Below, piece by piece: positions 1 to 12,225 of a stretch of 64,000 bases of DNA; position 1 is the first letter of the stretch; the number at the start of each line of letters is the position of its first letter. The position numbers were made by a program, and so were the translations under genes. The notes beneath the pieces were generated by a model. That model worked only from the letters and a program-made list of their open reading frames with translations. It was not told the DNA's origin and searched no databases. Source of the DNA: Candolleomyces eurysporus (taxonomy: Eukaryota > Basidiomycota > Agaricomycetes > Agaricales > Psathyrellaceae); the NCBI GenBank assembly GCA_027579435.1, contig JANBPK010000752.1, positions 113,329 through 177,328 of the forward strand. Reading direction: 5' to 3'.

Positions 1-672
1 TCGTTCTCGTTCTGGTGCTTGCTGAAACTGACCGAGGCTCTCGCGTTTTGTGCAGGTTTATGGCGAACCTGATTGCGACTGTGTTCATGCTGCTGGACCT
101 GAACCAAATTATGTCGGTCATATTCAACGTACCCGCGGCGGTACTTAGCACCGTGAGTCCCTGTCCACCTGCCTCCCTCTCTGCAATATACTGACGTCTT
201 CTGTCCTCATCCCCACCTTGTTTGCCTGCTTGTTCTTAGATCGTCGCATGCCGTGCCGTCCGGCGGCTCCAGAACTTCAGTACCGCGAATGCTGAGGTAT
301 AGTGCGTCCCCCGCTTCGTCTTGCAGGAGCGCCTTTCCTCTGACCGCAGACCACCGGTGCAGTCACTCGGGATCCCAGTCAATGTCACAGAACCGCCTTG
401 GCACTGCGCCACGCCTTCAAAATACGAAGCTTGGACCCAAGTCCCCGGGAGTCCATGTCCAGGTCCGTAGTATTCATGATCATGATCTCCCTCAACACTC
501 ACTCATAGTCTGACTGACTGTCTGGTGAATGCAGATGGAAACCTTTACACACGCAGAAGACCGTGAACAGTTTGGCGTCGACTCGAAACCGAGTCGAACG
601 CATAAAGAGGGGAGTGGGAGCGAGACGGATGTGGAGGTTGACCTTGAAGCTGCGAAATCTCGAGCTTTGTGA
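1..672 (+). CDS. C-terminal part of a fungal multi-pass membrane protein (5' end outside window)
   Basis: The gene enters from the left edge. Clear exons are 56-152 (a hydrophobic helix opening FMANLIATVFMLLDLN and ending VPAAVLST), 240-296 (IVACRAVRRLQNF) and 535-672, which opens METFTHAED and stops at TGA 670-672. A Ser-rich exon ending at 462 lies between, but its acceptor is uncertain: 326|327 gives the wrong phase and 378|379 gives the right one. Exon order and the IVACR.VRRL and HVQ-METF junctions match the complete gene at 4849-6449, so the two are paralogues. The last helix is followed by a soluble, charged tail. The family is common and expanded in Agaricomycetes; no biochemical role is known to me. 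One intron of the paralogue (5853-5896) is absent here. Confidence 0.7.
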
Positions 673-3600
673 TTGACTCGTTTGATTTGGAAATTTGTTT
701 GAGACTCTACCATACTATTTGCATGCGTACGTTTATTATTCCTTCGTCGTTACTTCCTTGTACAGTCCTTCTTTGTAGAATCCTTCCTGATCTTGGCAAT
801 TGGAAACCCGCTATGATGGAATTTCCTGGTAAAATCAAGGGTCATCTTAACCGGTAATTAATGCATTCAAGATAGTGTTACTGTGCGGCCACTGGCCCTT
901 CAAAGTTGACGTGCCATGTTCATATTCTGTGTACTATCTTGAAGATTATTCTCCCGAAATCTGATTGGCGGTCATTTGACTCCCGACGTGGGGCCCGGCG
1001 GTTCCGACCATTGAGTTCCTCGAAAAGACAAAGAGATGCACAAAACCGGTTGAGAGGTGGGCGCCGGTGGACTTCTATACGCTTGCCATCCTCCCCTTTG
1101 CAAGTTCGGAATGCCACCACCTAATCGGAAGAACACGAAAAATTTGGTGACTTGACTTTTGAGGAGTATAGGTATATTCTCTTCTTTTGAACTGGGAACA
1201 ACTACCTGTGAATCTATGCCATTGCCAGTGAACGCTCCAACCCTTACCTACCCGTCCTTTCTTCGTCGTCTGGGTTTCCCGTTCAGCTTGCCTTATTGGT
1301 CAAGCTGCACTGCCACAGTATGGTGCAATCAGCCGGTTCACCGCGTGATCGATCACTGGCGATCCCCGAAAGGGAGACGGAAGCAAAATCAAAGCAGCTC
1401 CAACTATCCCTGACAAAGGACTTGGAGCGACCTGGGGCGAAGGGGTGTTTCCTTTGTGACCAAAAGTGAAGGCTGTGCTCAATTAAGAACATTGAATGCT
1501 TCAAGAGCAACTGCTGCCTTTCAATGAAGGTTGAGCACGGGATCCAGGCTGTACGTTTGCCAGGGTGGCACTGATTCTTGTTAAACAATGCGAAGCCCAA
1601 ATACGGAGGAGGATCTTGTATTATCGAAGCGCTTCCGTCTCTTTCTATTGAGATCCAGACATTGACTTGAATCTGGTTCTGAGGAAAGGCTAAGTTTATA
1701 TGTATAGTCTTCCCGACAATCCAGGGGTGCGATCGCTTTACAGAATGTCGTCTGAATCGAGTTTAGACTGTGCGACCATTGCGCCGTTGACACTTTTGTT
1801 GTAGGGTTGGATAAGCAACGGACCAGACCCGTGGTCAGGCCTATCATTGCCCTCAAAGAAGGCATTGAGATGGGGCTGTTTGTTAATCTCGCATCTTGTT
1901 ACATTTCTTCTAGCTTGAGAAGGGGGATAACATTTCTGCGCCGCTATGTTCCCAGCACCTAGTAGTTCGCCTTGTAGTGGAGAATGATCATCAGCTACTC
2001 GCAAGGTTCTTCAACCCGATGACAATATTATTATAGGCGTGGTCGTCGAAATATCATTATCATCTTGACGACTGCTTATGTTGTTCAGCTATCTCCGATT
2101 TTAAAGCTCCACAAGCTTACAAGGGTACGCTGGTTCTGGCCCCGGATACATTTTGGATGCCATGAATAGTGCCTACACGTTTTTTTTCATTGAATGACCT
2201 TTGAGCTACCTGACACGTCATTTAGTCTCGAGAATGTTTATGTCGTAGTGTGGCTGACAGATCCCAACTATCACTTTGCGGTCCATTTGAGTTCGGCGGA
2301 TCCACTTCTGGATATGAAAATAAATGAAGCCCTGTAAATGGGGCAGTAAGAATCTTACACCTCTGTGAGAGAGAGTCGGAGGCCGGAGTCGACAGACTTA
2401 GTCTTGCAGCTTCTTAGTGACTGTGGCTCCAATGTTCTTGGAGGTGTACGCAATTCGAAGTTGCGTAATACCTTTTTTCCGTGACATCCAAGGGAATAGA
2501 TAACGAAGCCAAGTTGATGATGACTCTGCGCCTATTTCGTGTGCCCCTGCGCACGTAAATGGGTAAATTCAGCGATATTCAGCGAACAATTCAATTGCTA
2601 GGAAGCTTCGAAGCCACAGAAGAAGCTGTTTGAAAACGTATGTTCAGGTCTTCCGGAAGGCAGCTGATTCTTCAGTACGCACGAGTTAGAATCCCTATCA
2701 TCATAGAAAGATCCGCTCCAAACGCCCTTTGTTGGTATACAGTTGTCGAGCGATCTACCGCATCTGTTTGACAAGAAGATAGACAGTATCAAGCATTCAT
2801 CCGAAGATTTGTTGGAGTAGGGCGATCTTGGCCAATGTAGCTTTCAATACAATCTAGTCCAGGTTCAGGTCCGGTGCTAGTTTCAGGATCTTCTCTCAGT
2901 CCAGATACCATCTGGATCCTGATATCCATCTCAAGCTGTAGCCATGCATACGGGCGAAGTGTTATAATCATATTCCAACAGGAAAACACTGGCAACGGGA
3001 GGGCCTTTTTGACTTCCGGGCATTGGAGCAACCCACTTAGGGACAAAGCAAAGAGTCGGGTGACGACCCGGATTCCGAGGTTCGGCAGGGTTGAAAGGGA
3101 GTGGACTCTCAGAGAAAGGGTATCAGGAAACGGCGGGGAAAGCCATTTTCCGCAGATTGAGGGTTTGTGTGCCTTGGCGAGCGAGTATGTATCACCTTTT
3201 TCCGATGGCGATGCTCAATTCAAGCGCCACCAGGGAGTTTGAGAGCAAAGATCTCCAGTTCGCACATGCAGGAACCTGATAATGTGAGAGGCGAGTTTTT
3301 GGTAATAACAGGGGAAGTGGACTTGAGGTGGCCGTTACGGTGACGCTTAACCGGTTACCCAGCGTCTCGAGGAAATTGTTCGAGAGGATAAATGCCGTGA
3401 GCACCTAGCAACAGCGTCCGACGCCGACAGATTGTCGATAAGCTGACCAAAGTGCCTGGTAAACAGACAAAGATGGAATAGTGTAAGGGATGCGAGGACT
3501 TTCGAGCAAATTTGGCAGATACTATGTCCAGTGAGAATCGCCGGCGGAATCAGCGATAAGGGATGTTGAGCCTTCACGGATTCTTCAAGGCCAAGTGAAA

Positions 3601-4848
3601 GATCCTTTCATGATTGGCAATAAGAAGAAAGGTACTTTGAGGTATCGAACACCAGTGTGAGAGAGAGACTTCAGCTGGAGCGGAGAAGTTTGATGGCTAG
3701 GTGTGAGTGGTCTGAGCAGCTCATGTCAGACGTCGGGAGTGGTTGCAAGGGAACAGAACGATGAGAATCGAAGCAAGAAATTACACTTTTTCTAGCTTTG
3801 TTGACAGTGGAGCGGAGTGGTGACATATCGAGGGCAAAGATGGGTGAGTCCGTGCGGTCGACTGCCAATGGGACGGACTGAGACGATAACCTGGGATTCC
3901 ATTGCGACTCCGAGACAAAGTTACACTCGGACTCACTCTCATCACCACCTGGAAGGTTCCTGAATATCTATGGCGGATTTACGAAAGAAAGGAGCTCGTG
4001 TTACCTGCCTGCAAAGCTTTGGATCCATTCCAACATTAATCGACGGACTCTTGAAGCTGAACAGTGACGCGATAGAGGCTAATGTTGATCCTGGCGTAAT
4101 AGAAACCAATCAAGGGCGCAGATACGTCCATCAATATGGGGGTTGAGTGGCCCTCAATGTTTCCTCCTCTTGAGTTTCGAGGAAGTCGACCTGGATTGTG
4201 TCCCCGAGGTTTTGGCACCAGTGGCACAGTGAGGGGAGGGTGCTCCAAATGGATATAGCGATTTGTGCAAACTCCCACGCGCCGACTAAAGGCGACGGCT
4301 CGAATGAGCGCTGCCATCCCTTTGCTCACGACAATCACCTCAAAACGTTCTCTATCTCCCTTCATGGAGCATATTGACTACGAATGATCTCCAGCCCTCG
4401 CAACGCAATTAAACATTGCTTCGAAAGGGGCTCGAGCATGCTGAACACTGAGCAAGCATTTGCAGCCTCGAATGCTGCCCGCTGAGTTCATGCCCAAATT
4501 TTCATAGCCTAACGCCGACTAACGGGCCATTCAAAGGGAATGTATAGGAATCACTTATTTCTGTGACCCTGAGTTCCCATGAAAGGACCAGGATAAACTT
4601 AAATCTGGGCTAAATCTGGTGCCCACAGAGCGCCTTCAGTGAATTGAACGGAGATTTGGCAGCCTAATCGGCATCTTTCTCAGGAAGAAGGCTAGTTCGT
4701 AAAAGGCAAGTGACATATGCGAAAAACCGGTCCTCGAGATGCTATAAGTATAGTCGTCCGAGCCGCTCCTCGTTTCCTGCCAGTTTATTCTCGCCCACTC
4801 CGCCGCCGCGCCCCCCCTCCACCATCCTGAGCGTTTCCCTTGCCCGCC
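673..4848. other. gene-poor stretch
   Basis: About 4.2 kb between the two membrane-protein paralogues. Only short unrelated open frames are present, with no chain of splice-compatible exons and no recognisable domain on either strand. I also looked for a decayed third membrane-protein copy and did not find one. Confidence 0.5.
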
Positions 4849-6449
4849 ATGGTCGACTGGAAGTCCAACGAGATGATTGCGATGAATGCTGGTAGGTGTT
4901 GGCATAGCTGGCGCGGTTGCTAGGGCTAACGACCAACGCTAGATGCATTCTCCAAGCTCATCCACGCCTTGCTTGGTCTCTATATGTAGGTGTTGTGGCG
5001 GCTCGCCAAACCCCGTTCCGAGGCTAAAGTACTCTTAGGTGGGAATGGTTCACATCGCTCGACTTTGACTGGCAGTTCATCTCCGGGAAGAAGACGTTCC
5101 GGTGGCCTTTGGTATGGACGTCATATCAGGATCCACAGTACCCCGCCTAACCCAGCTTCTCCAGACCTTCTACTTCCTGAATCGTTACTGTCTTTTGATT
5201 GCGTTGATTGGAATGTAAGTCCTCATAAGCTTTAGCTCGACTCGCTGTTCACCAGACTTGTCCAGTGCGATCGCGTTGAACGTGAAAACGTCAGTAACAC
5301 TCTATGATCATCCCGCCACTTCGCACTGACTATTTCCCATTCAGCGAGATCAACTGCCAGGCGCTGTACACCTTCAATCAGGTTTTCGGAAACGCGACCA
5401 TCGGTCTCGCCAGCATCAATCTTTCCCTTCGAACGTAAGGATTGATGTTTCTTCTGTGTATAATCATTCTCAACCCAATCCCAGAATTGCTGTGTGGTCT
5501 CAGAAGTGGTTCATCATCGTACCGCTTGTCGCTATCATTCTGGGACATTGGTCAATGTTGCTTCACGGTATTCTCCTTAAGGCCGCCTGGATTCCTCCGC
5601 AGGGTTGCGTCATCACGGAGACCAACAGCACCCTTCTTGCTGCAACTTTCATTTATACCATGTCTTTCGACTTCCTTGTCCTTTTCCTCACGGCGTACAA
5701 GCTTTTCCAACCAAACAGTGGCCGGTCCAAGCTCGTCGAGCTCATCTTCAGTGATGGTCTCATCTACTTCGTTATTGCGTGAGTGACGCCGTTTTTCTTG
5801 CTTCCTCCCGACTCTAAGTTCTTTCAGTTTCCTTGCCAATTTGATTGCCACCGTAAGGACTTCTTCCCATGTGGTCCACCCGATCGCTACTGACAGGTGT
5901 ATCAGGTCTTCATGGTGCTCAACTTGAACCCTGTCATGTCCATTATCGCCAACGTTCCTGCGGCAATTGCAGCCACAGTACGGGCTTTTTGCTAGCTACA
6001 TTTCCCCATTTTCTCATACGCATTCCTAGATCGTCGCTTGCCGTGTGGTTCGCCGGTTGAGCAGATTTACATCCACAGGGGCCGAGCGCTTCGCGTAAGT
6101 CGTCCTCCTTTTGAAGTGCGACTGTTGTTGACCCGTCCTCATTGTAGCGCTAGCACCCAAAACTCGACGCTTGCTTTCCGCTCTCAAGGCTCTCAGTTGC
6201 GCGGACCTAAGCTTGCTTCGACCAAAGTCACGATGAACGAAGGTGTCGACGTCCACGTCCAGGTAAATTCAGAATGGCTGGATTAGAGATGGTAACCAAT
6301 CGGCCCTTTATCTTCAGATGGAAACCTTCGACAGTCCCCCTGACAAGTATGGTATGGAATACGATGCTGCCGGCAACAGGCGACGAGCCAACGTTGAAGA
6401 CCCCGAGTCCCAAGAAATTAGCAATGAATTCAAGCGGCCACCTTACTGA
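4849..6449 (+). CDS. multi-pass membrane protein of an expanded Agaricomycete family, function unknown
   Basis: Twelve exons join in frame to 344 residues: 4849-4891, 4943-4985, 5039-5111, 5165-5214, 5266-5289, 5345-5434, 5485-5778, 5828-5852, 5897-5977, 6030-6094, 6148-6262 and 6318-6449. All introns are GT-AG. The protein starts MVDWKSNEMIAMN and carries about six or seven hydrophobic segments. Landmarks are TEINCQALYTFNQ after the third helix, LRTIAVWSQKW, and IVACRVVRRLSRF at the membrane exit. The last roughly 80 residues are hydrophilic, without helices. The layout resembles the large Agaricomycete family of seven-helix-like plasma-membrane proteins; receptor or transporter activity is unproven. 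The start ATG is the first in the exon and every later exon agrees in phase. It is the complete paralogue of the gene cut by the left edge. Confidence 0.85.
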
Positions 6450-8143
6450 GTGTCGGTCGCTATCCACCATAGGGAAGAAACGCGAGCAACCAAAATATCT
6501 TATCAACGAATACCTCTCTCAACGCGAAATCAGCTGTGGAACCTAGATCGCTGTACTTTCTGGTGGTGCCAATCCGTGTCAGCCGCCACCATTCCTTCAC
6601 CTGGCACGCGTGGCTCTTTCCCCTCTTTTCCTTTAGCGCCACCGTCGAACATTTGCCTTTGCCTCTCGCTACGTGTCGTCCTTTGCGGCCATACTTTCTC
6701 TGGCCTTGCGTTCCTTTGTGTGGTACCTCTATACGATATGCCCAGTGTCTGTCCAACGATGCGACTCTCTCAGTGATTAGTTGCATCGTCGGTCGAGCCA
6801 AAGCCAGGCAGGGGGTCGTTCTTTTCATGCCTTTAAGCCAGTTGACGATCATAGTTTATATTGCATTGGTTTTGCATAGTGTTATTTCAATCGTAAATAG
6901 ACCCCCTCTACTGTACATTAGCAGCATTTTCACAGCATACTTCACTTTGGAGTTACAAGCACAAGTGCGTGGCGGTTTGGGGCTTCGAGGATCTTCACCT
7001 TCGAAACCTTCAGGTTGACCATCAGAATCCGGTGCACCTTCGTTCATATCACCATTTTAGGTAGGCTTGTGGGGTGTGCATGTGTCCGTGGGCTTCGCTC
7101 CGCAGGCAAGAAGCCTCCGAAGCTTCTACGCTTACTAGGAAACGCCGAGCGGAGGCTGCTACTCTTGACGGAGCTGTGCATGCGTTTCAATTTTATTATA
7201 GGCATTCACTTGTCCGCTGAATTGCCCTGTGAGAACGACAATCTGGTCGTCATCAGACAAGATACTTTCTGACAGTATGATATCTAGAAATTTGCAATAA
7301 TGCCGGTCGGGAGGCGGCTGTAGCAATGAGACAGATTTAATGGTTTCTGGGGATATTTCGAAGCTCGAGGATGGTGATGGTGATTTGACGCTNAAAAAAG
7401 CCGGTAGGTATGTATACTCGAGTAGACCTTGTATAGCCATTAAGTATAAACAACCGGAATGTTTTGAAAAGTATGTACCTCAGAGTTGTTTGTAGTGGAG
7501 CGTGCCTAGCTTCTGTCGGTCATAACGATGAGGAGGCCATTGACGTGGATGCAAATCTCTTCAGGCCTAATGCAAAACACAGGTGGGAGTGCTGAAGAAC
7601 GTTGAGAACCAAGGGCCTAAGAAGCGATTATCTCCGCACTATTTCATTGGATTTTTCCGAAGATATGTTGGTCCTATGTACGCTGGGATTTTGTGAACAT
7701 ACAATGACCTCAGGCGCAATTAAAACTAGCAATGGCAGGAGGCGTACCGTTATGGTTCAATTGCACCTTCAAGTTGATGACCGGGTGCTGTAGGTCCTTT
7801 TGACCATCGGAAGTCCATACGGGGTATCATAAACGTGATAAAGTGGATTACTGCAGCTTTTCTACAGAAAATCGAGAAATAATGAACGTCTAGCCCTGAC
7901 CTCCGCCTTCGATCCAGTGAGTGGGCGAAGCGCCTACCGCCTATTTCTCGGACCCGACGTTGTTTCGACAATTCGAAATCAAGGTCCCAAGGTCCCTTCT
8001 TTTGCCTTTAGGAGCTTAACCTTTCATCTCAAGCAACAATTCCAAGAAAAAGCGAATATCTCATGGGCCATGTTCAGGATTAACAGTCATGCCTATCTGC
8101 TTACCGGGCCCGATACCTCTGGGTGTCCAGATCTGCGGGAAGG
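6450..8143. other. intergenic, no gene seen
   Basis: Pyrimidine-rich sequence follows the membrane-protein gene (probable 3' UTR), then 1.5 kb without a convincing exon chain. A single N at 7393 sits before a run of six A. Confidence 0.45.
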
Positions 8144-8150
8144 TATAAAA
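8144..8150 (+). promoter_or_regulatory. TATA box of the CBM1 gene
   Basis: TATAAAA lies 78 bases upstream of the ATG at 8228, a normal distance for a basidiomycete TATA promoter with a short 5' leader. It is the only strong TATA match just upstream of this gene. Confidence 0.6.
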
Positions 8151-8227
8151 GCCAAGCGGGTACGCTCGGGAAAGCACTGGAAGAAACGTATCTTCATAGC
8201 ACTTCGAACTTGACGAGTGGCGCAGCC

Positions 8228-8672
8228 ATGTTGAAGCTTCTTACTGCTCTCCTCGCATTCACGGTCTCTGGCACCCTCGCTGCCAAGCTCGTCGGACCGT
8301 TCGCTCAATGTGCGTCTTTCCTTCCTTGTCCTATGATCGCAAATGAGCTTACTTGTTCCTTTGAAGGCGGAGGTATCGGTTATGATGGAGATGTGGGTCT
8401 CTGTCTCCATAGTTCTTGGGGTATTTTCTGACTCTTCCGATGTCTTATTTAATCGATGTTTAGACGAGCTGTGAGTTTTTGCTTAGTATTTTTTTTCTTT
8501 TTTTTGCTTCTGAAGTGACGACTCGTTTCCTAGGCTATCCCGGTTATGCGTGTACCGTACTCAACGACTGGTACTCTGAGTGAGTGCGGCGTTCCTCCTC
8601 GCTGTCCTCGTCGTTTGACCCCTGGTGTACAGGTGCCAGCCCGTGGATGCTCCGATCCCCACGAATCCATGA
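8228..8672 (+). CDS. small secreted protein consisting of one fungal cellulose-binding domain (CBM1)
   Basis: Five exons (8228-8309, 8367-8392, 8464-8470, 8534-8579, 8633-8672) join to exactly 67 codons, giving 66 residues. Residues 1-19 or so form a signal peptide (MLKLLTALLAFTVSGTLAA). The rest is almost only a CBM1 fold: QCGGIGYDGDTSC, then YPGYACTVLNDWYSECQP, with the usual Cys spacing and the aromatic residues that stack on cellulose. CBM1 normally hangs on cellulases, esterases or LPMOs; here no catalytic part exists and a short tail ends PVDAPIPTNP. The third exon is 7 bases long, but only its inclusion gives the D-T-S-C step and keeps the frame. Likely extracellular, binding plant or fungal cell-wall polysaccharide. 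A role as effector-like or expansin-like helper is speculation. Confidence 0.85.
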
Positions 8673-10669
8673 AACGGCTAATTAGCGCGGCACGCTGCTC
8701 AAGTCTGATGATAAGGGTCAAGATTGGTGATTGGCATCTTATTCAGTTGAAGGAATGTGCTACAGTTGTAACTGGGATGTCATCAGTTACCTTGGAGTGG
8801 CGACCATTGAATGCAATAATAAATAGCACATGCACGTCTTTCTTATCATTGCTTGAACACGGCCTCGGCAACCGTCTCGAGGAGACGAGGAGCCAAGTCA
8901 GGCTATGTCCGCCATAAATCATATATTTCGCCGAAATACTTCAATTCTGTTGAGATATCTGGATTTGTTGATCACAAACGGGAACCAGTTCCTCGTGGAG
9001 CCGCAGAGATTCGAGAAGGGGCATCAGAATATGAGCTAAACTGTTCGTTTATTTCGATGTCAGGAACTGCCCATGAGTCACCTTCGAAACTGTGACCCGC
9101 GCTGCAATCTCCTGATCGGTGGATGGGCCAACACGGAGGAGGTCCAGAGTCTAACAGTAAGTGATATTGTGGTCCAATCAGAACGACGAAAGTTTAGCGG
9201 AGATGACTTGGAATTCAATGGTAGAAGAGCTTACTACGGAGGTAGCTGATCCGAGGCACGCACACCCAAAAAATTGTGCAATTTTCCGCAGAAACGAGTT
9301 TCAACTGCCACAGATTTTCTGAAGCAAAACATTCGAAGAGCAATCGAGTCCAAAACATCCCCTGGCGGCGAGTGAGGGACCAACAAGAATTGAGCAATGA
9401 TGTTATTGCTCAGGGTCAACGTGACGTCGACGTCGCGTACGAGCACTTCAACACAATGTGCGGTAACACTCCCATTGTAGATCTTTCCCTTTCCACTCAT
9501 AATTCCCTTCCTTCATCGATACTCATTGATACTTGGACATTTAGTATTACCTCAGCCACGGACACTGAAATTCGTATATATAGAGACGAGCACCCTGCGA
9601 GTAACACAACACGTCTCGCACAAGTGCTCGCAGCACTAACCGTATCGCGCTCTCTCTCTCTTTTCTCCCGCCCACCTCCCTTATATCACTAGTAATTTTC
9701 TTCCTTTTACTTTCTTTCCTTACATATAAACCTGTTACCATCCTGTAGTAGTTAGCTTGAGATCGTCCCCCTGCTTGTCCAAGTGCTGCACCGTGCTATG
9801 CTCACACAGGCACACCCAGTACTTGGCAACGGAGGGCGGCCTCGAGAACTCATCAATAGCAACAGTCCTCGTTGCCCCCCAACTTACATTCTATCTTCTC
9901 TCCTCAAATCAAGGAGAGTCCTCGTTGAGTGAAAATTTCGGCGTCTCGACGAGCAATGGTTCCGGGGAATAAGATTTGGCATTCTCGGAGTGCGTGTCGT
10001 AACCTCGGCCTTCTTTCAATCCCAAGCTTGTCGGGACAGAGTGGCCTGGCACCTTGTGAATTTGCGGATTCACGGCGGCCAGTGAGAGACTGACGGAGCA
10101 GGGGAGGAGGAGCGGAGCGGGCTAAAGGCGCCTAGAAGTCCGAGAACTCGAGGGAACCTGTCTGGACGCTCAAGACAAGACAGAGGACGTTCCCCCGAGG
10201 CTCGGCCATCTGTGAGATGGCGTTGGAAATAGGAATCATTGCATGTGCGGAGGAGAACAGAAGGAGAGTAGGGTTGACAGGTTGTTCTGCTTCGGCGATT
10301 CAGAACTTATGAGTGGCACATTCATACCCCCATGTTACATTCCGGCGTAAAGAAGAGACGGAGTGGTCTGATAATGAGCCCACACTCGAATTTGATATGT
10401 TTACATACAACTGGTAACAGCCATTTAGACTGCAAAGTACCCCTGTAAGTATCGCACGGTGTCAATAACGCGGGGGAGGAGATAGTCTTTGACGCACTGG
10501 AAAGGAATGTTGGTATGTATACGGTAATAACGACATCCGAGACTACGAAAAGTTGACACTGATCTCTATCACACGAAATTTAAATCAAAACTGTCGACTT
10601 TATGCATGAAAGAGGGAAATGGGGAAAGAGAGGCAAAGTTACGAACACAGGTGAGAGCGGCGAGCTGTG
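8673..10669. other. intergenic, no gene seen
   Basis: Two kilobases without a supported exon chain. A TATATATA-like stretch near 9575 is followed by a CT-rich leader-like segment, but no coding sequence follows it. Confidence 0.4.
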
Positions 10670-12041
10670 TCAACGAGAAAATGGCATAAAACGGGACGAT
10701 GAGAACAGAGCTTGAATATCCAACATTTGGCTCGATTTCAACTTCGACAAACCCACCGACACCATTTCCACAGCTTCACGACGATGTTGTTCTGGGATAC
10801 TCTCGAATTGAACCGTAACTTTGTGAAGACGCGGTGAGGCGTACTCGGAGAGAGTAGAGTCGAGGACTTCCCAAGATCGCGGACCTGAGACGGGATCGAT
10901 GGGGGCGCGTGAATGGATGATAACGAAGTGAAGCACCAGCTCTTCCAAGCTCGTCGCAGCGCAGATAGTACGCAGGATCCGGCAAAGGAGGTCAAGCTGC
11001 CGATTGGTGTCGGAAAGATTGGCGAGCCAGTATCGTATGGTCAATTTCTGGAGTGAAGGCAATTGCCCTAGATCGATGGTGTTGTATAGGGCCAGCATGC
11101 GAGGAGAAGTGATATCGGTGCGGCCATCTTGGGTTACAAAGTCAGCGAGTATTCTAAAAGAGATGGGAGATTACCTTACACGGCAGATACGCAAAGAAGT
11201 CTAACTCCTTGAGGGTGGAAGCACATGGAATAGCAAGCTGCCACACAAGTGGTTGGACATCTTTGTGCTTGTCGCCGAGTGTTCGAACGACCAACTTGTT
11301 CAATCGGGTTAAGTTGATTCTTGAGTCAAATGCCAACGAACAAATTTCTCGAGTTCTGGCGTAGAGGTCGATAGGGACAGTGACTCGAGATAGATGTCGC
11401 GACCATCCGATTCTTCTTCCGCTGCGAAATGCTCGTAGGCTAGCCGTAACGATGGCATCGTGGTGACAGCGAGGTGCTTCAGACTCTCAGTACAATGACC
11501 GAGCAGTGGGATCGGAAACCAAGCCATTGCGTTGACCTCGATGCTTGAAATGTAGGGAAAGCGGAAAGCCTGAAGCACGACTTTTTGTATCTCCTCGTCT
11601 AGATGCTTCCAGCTTTTTGTGCTGAACCCATAAAGGGTTAGACGCCTGGAGTGCTTCAGAAGTTCCAGTACCTGCAGGGCCTCGTCGTTCCGGACGAAGG
11701 GATTTTGAACCAGGCTCGAATTCATCTCTGGTTCTCCGATGAGCATGTCCTCCCCCCCCGAAGAGGTCATAAATTGAGACATTGTGGACCAAGGGAACGA
11801 GCTCCGGCCTCGCTTGCAGAACTCGAAGGATTTTCTCCTCCCTGGACGCCTCGTGAACGTTCTCCAGGCTAAAAGAGAGCGCAGAAGTATGGAAGTGGAG
11901 TTCAACCCTCGAGAACAGGATAGCTTGACTTTGTAGAGATAGCGCTTTGCAGGCCAGGGCGCAAGAGGTCAACGTCTTCGTGTATCCAACTAGATTGAAA
12001 AGGACTTCATGCACCAATTCTTGCGGTAATCTCGAAAGCAT
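10670..12041 (-). CDS. F-box protein with leucine-rich-repeat-like C-terminus; apparent +1 frameshift
   Basis: The gene starts MLSRLPQELVHEVLFNL, a typical F-box, followed by CALACKAL; F-box proteins dock on Skp1 in SCF ubiquitin ligases. The frame runs to NVSIYDLFGG and then continues one base out of phase as EDMLIGEPEMN across a run of eight G (plus strand 11752-11759). Seven G would keep the frame. Later exons follow: the first ends near PELEKF at about 11338, the next carries LVVRTLGDKHKDVQPLVWQL and ends CASTLKELDFFAYLP with donor GTAAGG, and the last opens GRTDITSPRMLALYN and ends SSRFMPFSR at the stop 10670-10672. The body has spaced Leu-rich segments of the fungal F-box/LRR kind. Whether the shift is a sequencing error or a real lesion cannot be settled from this sequence alone. 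Confidence 0.75.
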
Positions 12042-12225
12042 TGTGGGTTGTGGTTGGAGACGAGAGGATTGCAGCCGGCAATCGTGCTAAGCCACCTCGG
12101 GCCGGAGGGGCGGATTGAGGTGGCTGTGTGACAACCGAACAACACGGGGATGGACCGTGATTGACGGCGAGCTCGACTTGAAATGTATCCTCTACAACGC
12201 CCAACATCCTCCTCAGAGCGTGTCA
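12042..12225. promoter_or_regulatory. divergent promoter between F-box gene and UNC80-like gene
   Basis: The 184 bases between the two start codons must hold both 5' leaders and promoters. The large gene has an in-frame ATG at 12115, but starting there would leave only 73 bases between the genes and add a Trp/Cys-rich stretch unlike the Ser-rich N-terminus, so ATG 12226 was chosen. No TATA box is obvious. Confidence 0.45.

Noticed and set aside
3671..4365. Minus-strand open frames of 65 and 109 residues
   Set aside because: No compatible introns join them and no family features are visible.
9551..9760. TATA-like word and CT-rich leader suggesting a promoter
   Set aside because: No coding exon with ATG follows within a reasonable distance.
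12115..12225. Longer start of the UNC80-like gene at ATG 12115
   Set aside because: It would crowd the divergent F-box promoter to 73 bases and adds sequence unlike the rest of the N-terminus.
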